A stretch of 12,738 nt of DNA from Dipetalonema caudispina (taxonomy: Eukaryota; Nematoda; Chromadorea; Rhabditida; Onchocercidae), in assembly GCA_013365325.1 (NCBI GenBank), contig JABVXV010000715.1, positions 1-12,738 of the forward strand, read 5' to 3'. Shown piece after piece: positions 1 through 9,917 of the stretch (its first letter is position 1; each line of letters starts with the position of its first letter). The notes under the pieces were generated by a model, which was given only the letters and a program-made list of their open reading frames with translations, searched no databases and had not been told where the DNA came from. Made by a program: the position numbers and the translations under genes.

Positions 1-817
1 ATTGATTTGATTGGCAAAATCGAGCTGTAAAGCGAGAAGAAAAAAAATTTTCTAAGAATGGAAATTTTGATCAATTCAATTGTTAGCTGATCTATCGGTT
101 TAGTTTTCAACGAGTAAGCCAGCAAAATAATATCTAATAATTTTTTTGTTTGGTTAGGATATAAATTTGTTGTTGATCCTTTCCTCCAATTGTTATTCGT
201 TGTTTTTTTTTTTATTGTATGAATTTTCATGTAATTTGTAAAGTATATGCAGAATTTGTGATTGAGCAGCATCAAATTACAAATGAATGAAACTAATTTT
301 TCATTTTCTGTCAGAAGAAAGATAAATGCATTGCATTACCAATGTGAAATGATTGTAAAAATCTTACAGTAACGGATACTTTTCTTTCATATTGTTTTGA
401 CGAAGTACTGTAAATATCACGAGGCTAACACAATTCTTTTCAATCTTTTTTAACTTTTCAAATATCCTTGATATTTGATCTTATGCTGCAAGCTGTCATA
501 AAGATTCAACAAATTTTATTATTGTTAGTTAGAAATTGTTTGTCCTAAATTTTCATTGAATCAAGAGAACTTCATTATGGCTTTTCTAAACATACATTAG
601 AATGGGAATTTCTTACAGTTCTATGAACTTCAACGATGAACTAATCAAATGATTTTATCTCTCACTGTTATGTCACGAACTCTATATTAATTTGAATGTT
701 GAGTTTAAAAAAATTCAATGTTACTAAATAGCCTACTTTTATGTTTCATGACTGAATTCTACTGATTGAATCATCAACAAATAATAATAGAAGAATAGAG
801 CAAAGTTGATCAGTCGG
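1..817. other. A+T-rich non-coding stretch, left edge
   Basis: I see no gene in this stretch. It is A+T-rich, with an 11-base T run at 203-213 and stop codons dense in all frames. The hexamer TTTATT at 515-520 reads AATAAA on the minus strand. It lies about 300 bases downstream of the stop of the minus-strand ORF at 818-1012, so it could be that gene's polyadenylation signal. This hexamer is common by chance in DNA of this composition. Confidence 0.6.
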
Positions 818-1012
818 TTAATCAAATCCATCCAATGTTAGATTTTGCATCTTTTGCATGAGATAAAACATCGGGTGTGATATGATTACGTCGGAGAAAT
901 GATGACCAAAGTTGACGCATGGTTCTGAAGGATAGTGGAACGTGAAGTAAAGTATAGTCTGATCTCTCAGTCCTTCAACGTATACATTCCCATATGACGT
1001 ATTCTTCAACAT
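818..1012 (-). CDS. hypothetical protein, 64-codon ORF or terminal exon
   Basis: This is the most gene-like segment in the window. The minus-strand frame runs 64 codons from an ATG (1010-1012) to TAA (818-820). G+C is about 39%, roughly twice that of the flanks, and drops sharply on both sides. The protein is not low-complexity: it has Gly, Pro, His and two Cys, an aromatic run YFTFHYPSEPC (residues 22-32), and an HH pair followed by a hydrophobic segment (about 38-50). I do not recognise the family, and I see no signal peptide and no clear membrane helix. A TAA stop lies two codons before the ATG. So either translation starts at this ATG, or this is a terminal exon whose 3' splice site is the AG just after the third codon (exon from about 1003 downward), preceded by a pyrimidine-rich stretch. 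No partner exon was identified further right on the minus strand. It may also be a gene relic. Confidence 0.42.
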   Translation of the reverse strand: MLKNTSYGNVYVEGLRDQTILYFTFHYPSEPCVNFGHHFSDVIISHPMFYLMQKMQNLTLDGFD

Positions 1013-1043
1013 GTGTTAAGAAGAATTTGAAAATTTTAGAATA

Positions 1044-1257
1044 AGAAAAATTGCGTAATTTTAGAAAATTTTAATTATTATTTAATTAATATCACGTATA
1101 AATTTAATATTTGACAAATTTCCGATATTTGTAATGCATTTCATTTGTAAAGAAGGATTGGGCAATTTTATAAAATTTTAATTATTATTTAATTAATATC
1201 TTGTATAAATTTAATATTTGACAAATTTCCTATATTTTAAACGCATTTTATTTGTAG
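1044..1257. repeat. 107-bp tandem duplication, two copies
   Basis: Two copies, 1044-1150 and 1151-1257, align at a constant offset of 107 bases without indels. Matching anchors are TTGCGTAATTTTA (1051) with TTGGGCAATTTTA (1158), the shared core ending in TTTAATATTTGACAAATTTCC, and GCATTTCATTTGTA (1136) with GCATTTTATTTGTA (1243). About a dozen substitutions separate the copies, so the duplication is not very recent. It starts about 30 bases upstream (on the minus strand) of the ORF at 818-1012, within that ORF's presumed upstream or intron sequence. It does not look coding. Confidence 0.9.
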
Positions 1258-3061
1258 TGTTATCTTAGCGAAGTTCTTCCTCACAAATTATTTCCGCAAT
1301 AAATTTCAATTCAAAAATTGTAATTTCAATTTGCCAACTTCTATTCTATCATTTTTCTCATCTTTTTTTTTTTCACTCATTTCTTTGCAATATTATTTGC
1401 GAAAAACGATCAGTACTGCTTGGAATTTGAAAGTTTAATGAAAAAATTAGCATTATTGAAGAGCATTTTTAATATTCTTTAATATCCAACTGGATTTTAA
1501 CTTATTCTCAAATATTTAAAATTAATCTCAAATGTTATGAACAACCTTTGAAAAAAAACTAAATATTGCAATCACTGAAATATTTAACTTTAAGAAAAAA
1601 AAAAACAAAAATAAATATATATATAAATTGATTGGATTTTTCTTTTTTTTTTTTTGATATTTATTGATTACTACGATATAATTTAAATAGTACTTTGTAA
1701 AGAAATTACTTACAAATTCATCATATTATTTTGTTCAATGTATTACTTCATAGATTACATTCTTGCACTAATTCCTGTATTAAATGGACTACAACATTGA
1801 TAAGGATGAAAAAATTCTAGCAATTTTAGTTTTGGGCAAAATTTTAGGCTAATACATTTAACTATTATGAATAATCTATACTGACCAATCAAATCAAAAT
1901 TTTTAACATGTCCAAAAATGAAAATATCATGGAAATTCCTGAAATTAAACGCTATTTTTGTTTAGTTTATGGAAGAATTTCAATTTTACATCATCTCTAT
2001 GCTATATTATGATCAAACTTTTCGTAGCGATCAGGTAATTTTTAGAAATTAAAACAAACACACAACAATAAAATGACTATATTCATGTAATTTATGATAC
2101 AGAATTTCCGGTCAAACAGATGATCATCAAGTTTACAAGTAAATCTATACTTCGCAGGTAGTAAATTGTAACTATTAACCTAATAAGATAAATTTTAATT
2201 GTAATATCACATGCCGAACAAGTTGGGAGTAATGATATCTAACGATTCAATGACTGATTATTTATTGCTTCAATCTTTTTAGTTCAAAAATTTTTGAATG
2301 ATTTTTTTTAGATTTAATTCTTTTGCTAAATCATTTAAAAAAGAATTTTTATCTTATCAGTACCATTAAGTGCTTGCAAAATAATAATTTTTCCATTAAG
2401 TTAAACAATGACATTTTGTCACTTCCATCCAATTATCACTGATTACAAGTTAATAAAAAGTCAAAAAAAAGAATTGCAAATGATATGCAAAATATCTTTG
2501 TTACTAATGTCAAATTTAATTTGAATAATGACAGAAATAAATAACTCAATAGTTTCTATGAGTAGTTGAAAGTATTTATTATTCTTTTTTTTTTCAAACA
2601 ATTCATTTATGAATTCTTATCTGTGATATTCCAATCAAGAAGCATCAGATAATAATTAATGATCAGTTCTTGTTTAATCTTTTTTTTAACAAGAAGTCAA
2701 GAATTTGATTGGTAATATTAATTTTTAGATCAGATTATGATAATATTAAATTCAGTAAATATCATAACAGAATGAATATGAATTGAACTGTTTCAATGGT
2801 TTGAAATTTGCTTTAACCAATACGAATTGCATACTTTTATTATTTAGCAACAAATCGTTTAACCCAATCGGCTAACAATATTCGTATATTGATGAACAAA
2901 ATTTTCAGAAATATTCTTTTAGTAAATTTTAAATTAAAAAAAAAAAAAAAAACAAAAAATGAGCTTTGTTAAATTTTTTTTTTCGCTTTAGGAGAGCAAT
3001 ACTGTAAATTTTCATTCTTTCATTCCTCATATTTCTTCTAAGAAATATTCTAATTCATTTT
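1258..3061. other. A+T-rich non-coding stretch with homopolymer runs
   Basis: No gene is evident apart from the weak exon candidate at 2103-2157. The stretch holds T runs at 1363-1373, 1643-1655, 2585-2594 and 2974-2983, and A runs at 1595-1605 and 2936-2952. A short TA-rich patch sits near 1612-1626. The composition and the density of stops in all frames suggest intron or intergenic DNA. The last 60 bases (about 3001-3061) resemble a decayed edge of the adjoining minisatellite. Confidence 0.6.
2103..2157 (+). other. candidate 55-bp internal exon (weak)
   Basis: A local rise in G+C (about 35% across 2101-2160) coincides with a possible splice-bounded segment: GATACAG before 2103 and CGCAG followed by GTAGTA at 2158. 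Only one frame is open. It starts with two leading bases, then FPVKQMIIKFTSKSILR, then two trailing bases; the other two frames contain stops. Without splicing, the same frame stays open from 2072 to a TAG at 2159-2161 but has no starting ATG. No family is recognisable. Such AG...GT windows turn up by chance in A+T-rich DNA, so this is only a pointer. Confidence 0.12.
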
Positions 3062-3535
3062 CTATTTAGCCAAGAAAGAAGGCACAATGTTACTTTGTTA
3101 AGTTTATTTTCATTTTAGAAGATTCTTCTCTCTGTAAAATCTGCTTATCTTCGTTCTAATATTCTTTGCTTTGTAATATTCTTCATATTTCTATTTGGCC
3201 AGGAAATAATGCATAAAGTTGCTTTGTTAAGTTTATTTTCATTTTAGAAGATTCTTCTCTCTGTAAAATCTGCTTATCTTCGTTCTAATATTCTTCATAT
3301 TTCTATTTGGCCAAGAAATAATGCACAAAGTTGCTTTGTAATATTCTTCATATTTCTATTTGGCCAGGAAATAATGCATAAAGTTGCTTTGTTAAGTTTA
3401 TTTTCATTTTAGAAGATTCTTCTCTCTGTAAAATCTGCTTATCTTCATTCTAATATTCTTCATATTTCTATTTGGCCAAGAAATAAGGCATAAAGTTGCT
3501 TTGTTAAATTCATTTACATTTCAGAAGATTCTACC
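3062..3535. repeat. minisatellite with 112-bp and 53-bp units in higher-order arrangement
   Basis: Units counted from the anchor CTATTTGGCC start at 3062 (129 bp, diverged, with a 17-bp extra tail), 3191 (112 bp), 3303 (53 bp), 3356 (112 bp) and 3468 (about 68 bp, partial and diverging). The two 112-bp units differ at one position by my reading (CGTTC versus CATTC). The 53-bp unit equals a 112-bp unit lacking 59 internal bases. The extra tail of the first unit, TGCTTTGTAATATTCTTCAT at 3167, is the same deletion junction seen in the short unit at 3332. The array therefore contains a 165-bp higher-order block (53+112) duplicated in tandem: 3167-3331 and 3332-3496, with about three mismatches. 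The lengths are not multiples of three and stops occur in every frame, so it is not coding. Confidence 0.95.
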
Positions 3536-3594
3536 TCTATCGTTGAATGTTGTTTTTTATCATTTTAATTTACACTTTGAAATATTTTAAATTA

Positions 3595-3780
3595 TCATGA
3601 ATGCAAATGCATTGAAAATGCTAAAATATAAATTAATTGATAGAAATATCTTGTAATATGCATTCTGATACATATATAATAATTTAAAATTCCAATCAAA
3701 TAATTTTCAATTGTCCTCTCCCACCGTTTAGAACACTTTCCGTATTTGTAGCCACTTTTTTTTTTCCACATTATCTTCAT
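3595..3780 (-). CDS. hypothetical 61-aa small ORF (doubtful)
   Basis: The minus-strand frame runs from ATG (3778-3780) to TGA (3595-3597). The first 25 residues are basic and mixed (KKK, GYKYGK, two Trp, WERTIENY). The rest is rich in Ile, Tyr, Leu and His because the DNA there is simply A+T-rich. The KKK stretch is encoded by the 10-base T run at 3756-3765. G+C rises to about 30-35% only over roughly 3708-3755. No family, signal peptide or splice signal is convincing. It could be an exon in its 5' half or a chance frame. Confidence 0.15.
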   Translation of the reverse strand: MKIMWKKKSGYKYGKCSKRWERTIENYLIGILNYYICIRMHITRYFYQLIYILAFSMHLHS

Positions 3781-5995
3781 AATTATTGCTGTTAAAAATC
3801 ATGAATTAATTATTCATCATAATCCATATTCATTTAAAATTTGACAACAAATTTTTAAAATTTGTGAATCTTTTTGTTTCATTTTATAGGGGAAAATTTT
3901 TGTAACCAAAGATAATACAATTACTGATATTTGTTTTTATAAATTTTAAAATATTCCTTTGGCTGTTTTTTTTTTTTCCTGCTTTCATATATTGCATTGT
4001 CAAAAATGAATGACACAATCAAGAAAAAAAAAAAAAAAAAATTATTTTGTTTAATTTCAGTCGATATTGTTTTTCTCTTTTTCAATCACTTTCTAATTTA
4101 TGCATATTTTAAATGCAAAATTTCATACTGCACATAAATGATAGTTTTGAAAACTTAAAAGTTTGTTGCATAAATTTTAATTAACTAATACTTTGTTCAT
4201 TTCCGCAAAAAAAAAAAAAAAAAAAAAGAAAGATAGAAATTCACAAAATTTAGATATCTATTTATTTTGCGCGATAGTTTCGAACATTATAAGAAAATTT
4301 ATTGCTGTAAATGGAGAAAATTAACGTAAAAAAGCATTGCTAACATTAGCTTCTTTTCCAGTTCTTCCATTTGTTTTCTTTTTTTTTTTTGCTTTCAACA
4401 AGCTTTGGAAAAGTTAACTATAAGAAGAGTGATAATCAAAATAATGCATTAATTATTTTAAAATTTCATATAAATTTACAGTAAATTAGGATAAATTTTT
4501 AGTAAATTCATAAAAAAGCGTTAAACAAAAAATAACAAAACGATCGATAGATTTCAGCGGCCATAAAACCGATGTAAATTTAATGATTTTGCATTTCGTT
4601 AACAATTGAATTTCGTGTTATCATATAATTATTTTCTACCGTTCGTGTTTTATTCTATCTTATTTTATTTTTAATCTCTTTTCACTTTTTTTTTTTTGCT
4701 CTTGTAATCTAAAAACTTTTATATATCACTCCAAAATTAATAGGAAAGTATCAAAATTAATATAAAAATAATTAATGCTTTTATTCATCATATTATTTAA
4801 TACAAAAATGTCAAAAGAAGTAATAAATTCCTATTGAAAATTGCATTAAGAAAAGGTAAAAATTTAATCAATTAGTTTTAAAATGAATAAACTCTAGTAT
4901 AAAATCGATTAATTGATTTATTTCTTTTTTAAATAGAAAATTGTTACCATACAAGAAATGATAAAATGCGGTGGTATTAGGTGTTAATGAAAAAGATAAA
5001 ATGGATCGATTAATTTTTAAGTAATAACACTAATTAATCTTAAGTGTACACTAATTAATTTTTAAATAATATTCAAATCTCTCAATAACTACTACGTTTT
5101 TTCAACTTACAAAGTTTTCTTTTTTTTTTTTTTGATGTTACACTATAAAATTTATGCATCCTTTGCTACTACTTCCAGATAATATCACAAATTATCAACT
5201 TTTCCCAAGTTGTCTTTGTCTCTTTCTCTGATTTAATTGAAAATATAATAGATGGATAAAAAGTTTTATAAGATAAATTTCGAGCAATTGATCTGCTGAT
5301 CAATAGCTAAACATATTTAGTTGTATTTTTTTCCCCTCAAAATATCCAAAATATGATGGGTAAAAAATGATAAAAAATTTGAATTGATTAACAAAAAATC
5401 AAATTAATTTGGTGCGATTTTTTTTTCTCAGCTTCATTATTTTATTCTTTAGTAAACAAAGATTTAATTAAAACGGTTAATAGGCAAATCAAATTTAACA
5501 GCAATAAAAGTGCATCTTATTAATTATTAATATCATCCAAATATCATATCATAACTAATAATTTAAACAATTAACCTTTCACCGTAATATAACATCATAT
5601 AATACAGTTTTCTCTTTAAATTTCCGAATTTTCACTTTTTAATACTTCCATTATGTGAAATAAAAGAAAAAAATCAAATAAATATGGTTTAAAAGTTTAA
5701 TTCAACAATATATCAAACGAATATATTTTCCTAATTTATGCAATGTTAAGCTAACAAAAAAAACTTTTTCCTTTCTTTAATTTTTTTTTTTGCTTCAATT
5801 TTTCCTTTCTATTTCTTTTTCTATTCCAATTCTTTTTTTTGTTTGTACTTAAAAATTTTATTATACATTCTTAATTTTTTCTTTAGTAACGAGGGGAAAA
5901 AAAAAAAAAGAGTTAAAGACGAAATATATTGTCCTCCTTAACATTTATTTAACAAGAAATTATATAATCAATAAAAATTTTCTCCTTTTTTTTTT
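3781..5995. other. long A+T-rich non-coding stretch
   Basis: No gene is visible. This is the part of the window densest in homopolymers: T runs at 3966-3977, 4379-4390, 4686-4697, 5120-5133, 5781-5791 and 5986-5995, and A runs at 4024-4041 (18), 4207-4227 (21) and 5897-5909. Small features include ATTGATC-TGCT-GATCAAT, a perfect 7-bp hairpin at 5287-5304, and a 12-base direct repeat ACACTAATTAAT at 5027 and 5048. The area around 4860-5060 is dense in ATTA and ATCGATTAAT words. I read it as intergenic or intronic. Confidence 0.6.
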
Positions 5996-5996
5996 C

Positions 5997-6000
<4 letters not shown>

Positions 6001-6031
<31 letters not shown>
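6001..6031. repeat. (TC)15 dinucleotide microsatellite
   Basis: An uninterrupted TC repeat of 15 units plus a final T, directly preceded by a 10-base T run and TCTCAC. The plus strand here is wholly pyrimidine. No gene adjoins it. Confidence 0.97.
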
Positions 6032-6032
<1 letters not shown>

Positions 6033-6189
6033 ATGTATTTCAAATTATACACTAACCAAAGTAAGAAAAATAAAAAAAAATTTCACATTTATTTTACTAC
6101 AAATATTTATTTAATTTTTACATTATTTCTAAAATTTTTTTTATCAGCAATTTTTAGTGTCTAATAAATGGATATTAATTCAAAGTTTG

Positions 6190-6480
6190 GTAATAGACCT
6201 GTTGTTATTGTTACTGTTTGTTGTTATTGCTCTTATTGTTTTTTTTTTTTTTTTTGTTGTTTGACCCTCTTTATTTGAACATTTCCTATTGTTAGTTAAC
6301 ATAAGTTCGTTGTTTAATAATCGATCTGCTGTTGCTGTTGCTGTTTGATCAACAATATTTTGTGAAAATATTTTCAAAAAAAAATATTTTCAACGATTTT
6401 TATTGTTAATCCATATTGATCTAATATTATTATTATTATTAAATTGTTGTTGTTGTTATTACTATTATCTGAATATTTCC
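6190..6480. repeat. triplet-rich zone: TTG/TTA/GCTGTT repeats with a decayed 194-bp duplication
   Basis: Short triplet runs recur: TTGTTATTG at 6202, a 17-base T run at 6239-6255, GCTGTTGCTGTTGCTGTT at about 6327-6344, (ATT)n near 6425-6440 and (GTT)n near 6445-6457. Two blocks look related at an offset of about 194 bases: TTGAACATTTCCTATT around 6275 and CTGAATATTTCCTATT around 6469, each preceded by a TTGTTGTT run. This suggests a decayed duplication of a triplet-rich unit. Minus-strand frames across it translate as Asn- and Thr-rich strings but open on TTG, not ATG, so I do not call a gene. AATATTTT-GTG-AAAATATT at 6354-6372 is an A+T hairpin. Confidence 0.7.
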
Positions 6481-7020
6481 TATTTCCTATTATTAATGTG
6501 TTATAATACCAAAAATTTAATTGCCTCTGTTGATTGTTGATTAGATTTTGTAAAGTTTGGAAAATTTGGAAAAACAACCAGAAGATGTCGAAAAATTAAT
6601 TTTCCAAGTTTAAAATTTAGAAAATCAACGAAAAAAGCAGAAAACCGAAGAATACAGGAAATTTAATTTGCTAAATTGGTTCTAGAAACTAAATGTTTGT
6701 CTTTATTTTTCAGGCTATTTGCAAATACAAATAGGAAATTCGACAATGAATGTTAATTCTTTTCATTCCAACATTTTTGAAGAGCATTTTAAGTAGGACG
6801 ATTAAAGAGTGGAAATGAAAAAAATATGAAAAAAGACATCGAAAAAATGCCCAAAGGATCGATTATAGTGTGAATGTTTCTGTTGAAAGTTTCCCTGTTC
6901 CTATCGTTGATAATTGTTTTTATTCGAACCATTTTTAATTTTTTTTTCTCCAACAATTGATGAAGCATTTTATGAAATTATACAATAAAATAAAATTTAG
7001 TCTCTTGAATCTTGCTCATG
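6481..7020. other. A+T-rich stretch without a gene
   Basis: Nothing coding is evident. Between about 6555 and 6660 the plus strand is purine-rich, with recurrent GGAAAA and GAAAA(T/A) words that look like decayed short repeats. TTCGAACC at 6923-6930 reads GGTTCGAA on the minus strand, but no tRNA fold surrounds it. Confidence 0.6.
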
Positions 7021-7145
7021 CTATAATCAAGATATTGCATAAAAAATGATGCAAAATATTTTAGATCTTGATTTTGTTGTAATCATGATACTGCATGTGT
7101 TATAATCGGCGGTATTGTATGATGATGATGATGATGATGATGATG
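7021..7145. repeat. three related 20-mers followed by (GAT)8
   Basis: A motif of the form TATAATCAAGATATTGCAT occurs three times with changes: 7021-7040, 7078-7095 (TGTAATCATGATACTGCAT) and 7100-7120 (TTATAATCGGCGGTATTGTAT). Spacings are 57 and 22 bases. The third copy runs straight into a pure GAT microsatellite, eight units plus G at 7121-7145. The motif is absent elsewhere by eye. It may be a decayed small satellite, or a set of repeated binding sites; nothing else in the sequence decides between these. Confidence 0.8.
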
Positions 7146-7411
7146 TAAAAGATTGCGTAAAATCTTGATTAATGCAATTTTAATGCTCACTAAAAACAGC
7201 AATTCACTAAATGATTGTTTAATCAAATTTTTATATTAAAAAAAAAAAAGAAAAAAGTTCCGAAGGGCATTGATCTCATCAAAATTTATTTTATTATATT
7301 AAAATTAAATCCAAATACAATTAACAAATATTCAATGATAATTATCTATTTCCATTTATCATTTTCTCAAACCTAAAAAAAAGATAATTTCGTTTCTTAA
7401 AAAAACTAATT
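7146..7411. other. A+T-rich stretch without a gene
   Basis: Contains a 12-base A run (7238-7249) and no credible reading frame. It is mixed A+T-rich sequence linking the GAT microsatellite to the 69-bp duplication. Confidence 0.55.
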
Positions 7412-7548
7412 TACTTTTTTATATCATCCTGAAATAATTACAAATTGATTACTTTTTTCTTAATTATTGAGTTTTTATTTATTCCTTTAATATCATCATA
7501 AAATATTCAAAAATTGATCACTTTTAGCAATTATTGAAAAGATTTGTA
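7412..7548. repeat. decayed 69-bp tandem duplication
   Basis: Two imperfect copies, 7412-7480 and 7481-7548. Anchors at an offset of 69 are TATATCATCCTGAAATAAT (from 7420) with TAATATCATCATAAAATAT (from 7488) and AAATTGATTACTTTT (7442) with AAATTGATCACTTTT (7511). AATTATTGA (7462 and 7529) is offset by 67 because of a small indel. The divergence is clearly higher than in the 3062-3535 array, so this is an older event. It is not coding. Confidence 0.75.
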
Positions 7549-8866
7549 CGAATCCCTTAACACTATGCCTGCAATTACATTTATTGCAAATTTCTCGTAA
7601 GATATTCCCTCGTTCAATTAACAATATAGCTTAATTGCAATGATTAAGCCATGTATTAGTTTTTTTTTTCTTGAAAAATTTTCAAACGAAAAATGAATTC
7701 CTTCATAGATATAAATTAGTTGTACATAAAAACGAATCCTGAGTAAAATTTACAATGATTTCTAACCATGATCTATGCGAAAAAAAAAGAAGAAATAAAA
7801 ATTTCTTTTTTGAAATTTCATGAAATTGTCACAATGATTGTTTAAAAAAGTTTTTCCTTCAAACAATAAAAAAACTGGTAACAAAATAAATTTATGAGTA
7901 CTTTGAAATCATTTTCCATCATTTATTAAAATCATTATTATTGTTGCTTTTATAATGAGAAGTATTTTTCAATTAATTATTTGATAACGATAATGTTATC
8001 AGCAATGATGTATTATTTACGTAGGGCTTCTCAATTTGTTCTATTTGTTTTATGAATTATTACTAATATAACAAAAGAAGAAGTGCTTGAAAATTTTTTC
8101 ATATTTAATAAAGTCTAATTAAACTCTTGGTAAGATTACTGTTACAGCAGTGGACATGAATTACTGCAATTAATCCATTTAAATTACTCAATTTTATTAA
8201 AGGCTTAATTTTTTGATTAATATGCCTAATATTTGATGCATTTTTTTTCCTGTATAAAGTGATGTAATCTTGTTGAATTTAATAATTGATCGATATTTCC
8301 AATTAATTTATGCTTAAAAAAGAAATTTATTGGTATAATCTATGTGTTACTTCTAAACTTCGCAAATCTACTTTCCTCAATCAAAACTATGATTAGAATT
8401 GAGAATCCTTGAAGTGAATGAATTAATCAAATATTTAAAAACTATTTACCAAATATTTTCGAAGTGCTTTTGCTATAACGAAAAATAGTGATTGTTTGAA
8501 GCAACTAAATTATAAACATACATATAGATGAGAAAAGAATGGATGATTTTTTTCTTCAACGTTATTTTTTTCTTGTTTGCATTTTAAAAATGATTTATCG
8601 ACTTTTCCTTCCATTAAAATTAAAATATTTTTGAACGAATAACTTGGTGCAATCAGCTGAAGTTTAATATTATCGCATTTCCCACAGAAATTGCTAAAAA
8701 AAATAAGTAAAAATTGTTTGAAAATGAAGAAATAATATAAAGGGGAAAATTTTTAATGGCAATGACGTTTCATTTAAAATGTGCCATTCATGTTCACAAT
8801 AAGTTTTGCATATTATATACCACATTAAATTTTAATTTTTTTAAAAGGAAATTTTTCTTTTGATTG
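7549..8866. other. A+T-rich non-coding stretch
   Basis: I see no gene. Runs of 10 or more are scarce here: one T run at 7660-7669. This sets it apart from 1.3-6.3 kb. TGATAAC-GATAAT-GTTATCA is a 7-bp hairpin at 7982-8001. An ATG frame of only 20 codons (7993-8055) crosses it and is not supported by anything else. The sequence between 8080 and 8860 shows no G+C-rich patch worth calling. Confidence 0.6.
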
Positions 8867-9184
<318 letters not shown>

Positions 9185-9671
9185 GATATTAGTAGTAAGA
9201 AAAATATATTATCTAATGTGAAAAGAAAAATTTTCCAGAAGTTTTTTTCCTTCCAACCAATTGAAAATTAAAAATTAATTATTAAATATTAGTATCGGAT
9301 GCTGATTCTCAAAATTTCTTTTTCTTTCAAGATCATAATAAAAAATCAATTTTAATTCATTTTCGACATACCATTTTGATATTTTTTACTTTCTAAAAAA
9401 ATATATTCTTGAAATTCTTATCTAATTTTTGCTTTTTGTATAAAAAAAAAAAAAAACAAATTTACGCTTACTATTGTAGTAATGAATAAATACATCTATT
9501 TTAAATTCGAGGTACTTATATATTTACTATTTTCTCTTATCATTTCTTTTTTTTTTTTCTGTTGCTACTCCTAACTTTTGATTTTAGTAAAATAACACTA
9601 CTGAAATTTTAATATACCGTAAATCATCAATAATTCTATTATCGTAGTTTTTTCGAATTTAAAATAAAGCA
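9185..9671. other. A+T-rich non-coding stretch
   Basis: Nothing coding is seen. It includes a 15-base A run (9442-9456) and a 12-base T run (9547-9558). Confidence 0.6.
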
Positions 9672-9679
9672 TATAAAAG
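9672..9679 (+). promoter_or_regulatory. TATA-box-like TATAAAAG
   Basis: A perfect TATAAAAG match at the left edge of the G+C-richer island 9680-9850. If used, transcription would start near 9700-9710, upstream of the ATG at 9784. Matches to TATA boxes are expected by chance in DNA this A+T-rich. Only its position at the edge of a compositional island makes it worth listing. Confidence 0.25.
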
Positions 9680-9849
9680 ATGAGAGGAAAACAGGAAATA
9701 GGTAGGCGTTGTTGATAGAAGTACACATTACATACCGGAAAATTGTGGAATGCATGACATAAGAAGATAAGCGCATTTCAGCAATGAAAGTGCAAACTGC
9801 ATGTTTAAATGAAAGACGAAAATCGAGAAAAACTCTTTTAGCTAAGTAA
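9680..9849 (+). CDS. candidate two-exon mini-ORF, 29 aa (speculative)
   Basis: The island 9661-9840 has about 33% G+C (60 of 180 by count). A frame from ATG 9680 reads MRGKQEI to 9701, where AATAG is followed by GTAGGC (possible donor). An 80-base intron (9702-9781) would end in GCATTTCAG, a good nematode-type acceptor. Exon 2 (9782-9849) continues in phase to TAA at 9847-9849. Joined, this gives 29 residues with a basic ERRKSRK stretch. Alternatively, translation from the ATG at 9784, two bases after that acceptor AG, gives 21 residues and needs no first exon. No family is known to me. The product is so short that the region might instead be a terminal exon of a longer gene, a non-coding RNA, or part of a retroposed copy (see the poly-A tract just downstream). 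Confidence 0.17.
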
Positions 9850-9881
9850 CGCGAAATAATTTGTTGTTAAAGTTATTTTTA

Positions 9882-9882
<1 letters not shown>

Positions 9883-9917
<35 letters not shown>

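Noticed and set aside
3062..3535. CRISPR-like array
   Set aside because: The repeats are directly adjacent, with no unique spacers; short units are deletions of long ones. It is a minisatellite.
4860..5060. Cluster of ATTA / ATCGATTAAT words as homeodomain binding sites
   Set aside because: These words are expected often in DNA of this composition, and no gene or other regulatory signal lies nearby.
6180..6577. Two minus-strand frames rich in Asn, Thr and Gln
   Set aside because: Both open on TTG. Their low-complexity parts come from TTG/TTA/GCTGTT repeats on the plus strand, and the gene-like similarity between them (NRK-S motifs) is explained by the duplicated triplet-rich block.
6923..6930. 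tRNA B-box-like GGTTCGAA on the minus strand
   Set aside because: The conserved CC that should follow the box is missing, there is no A box at the right distance and no acceptor stem can be formed.
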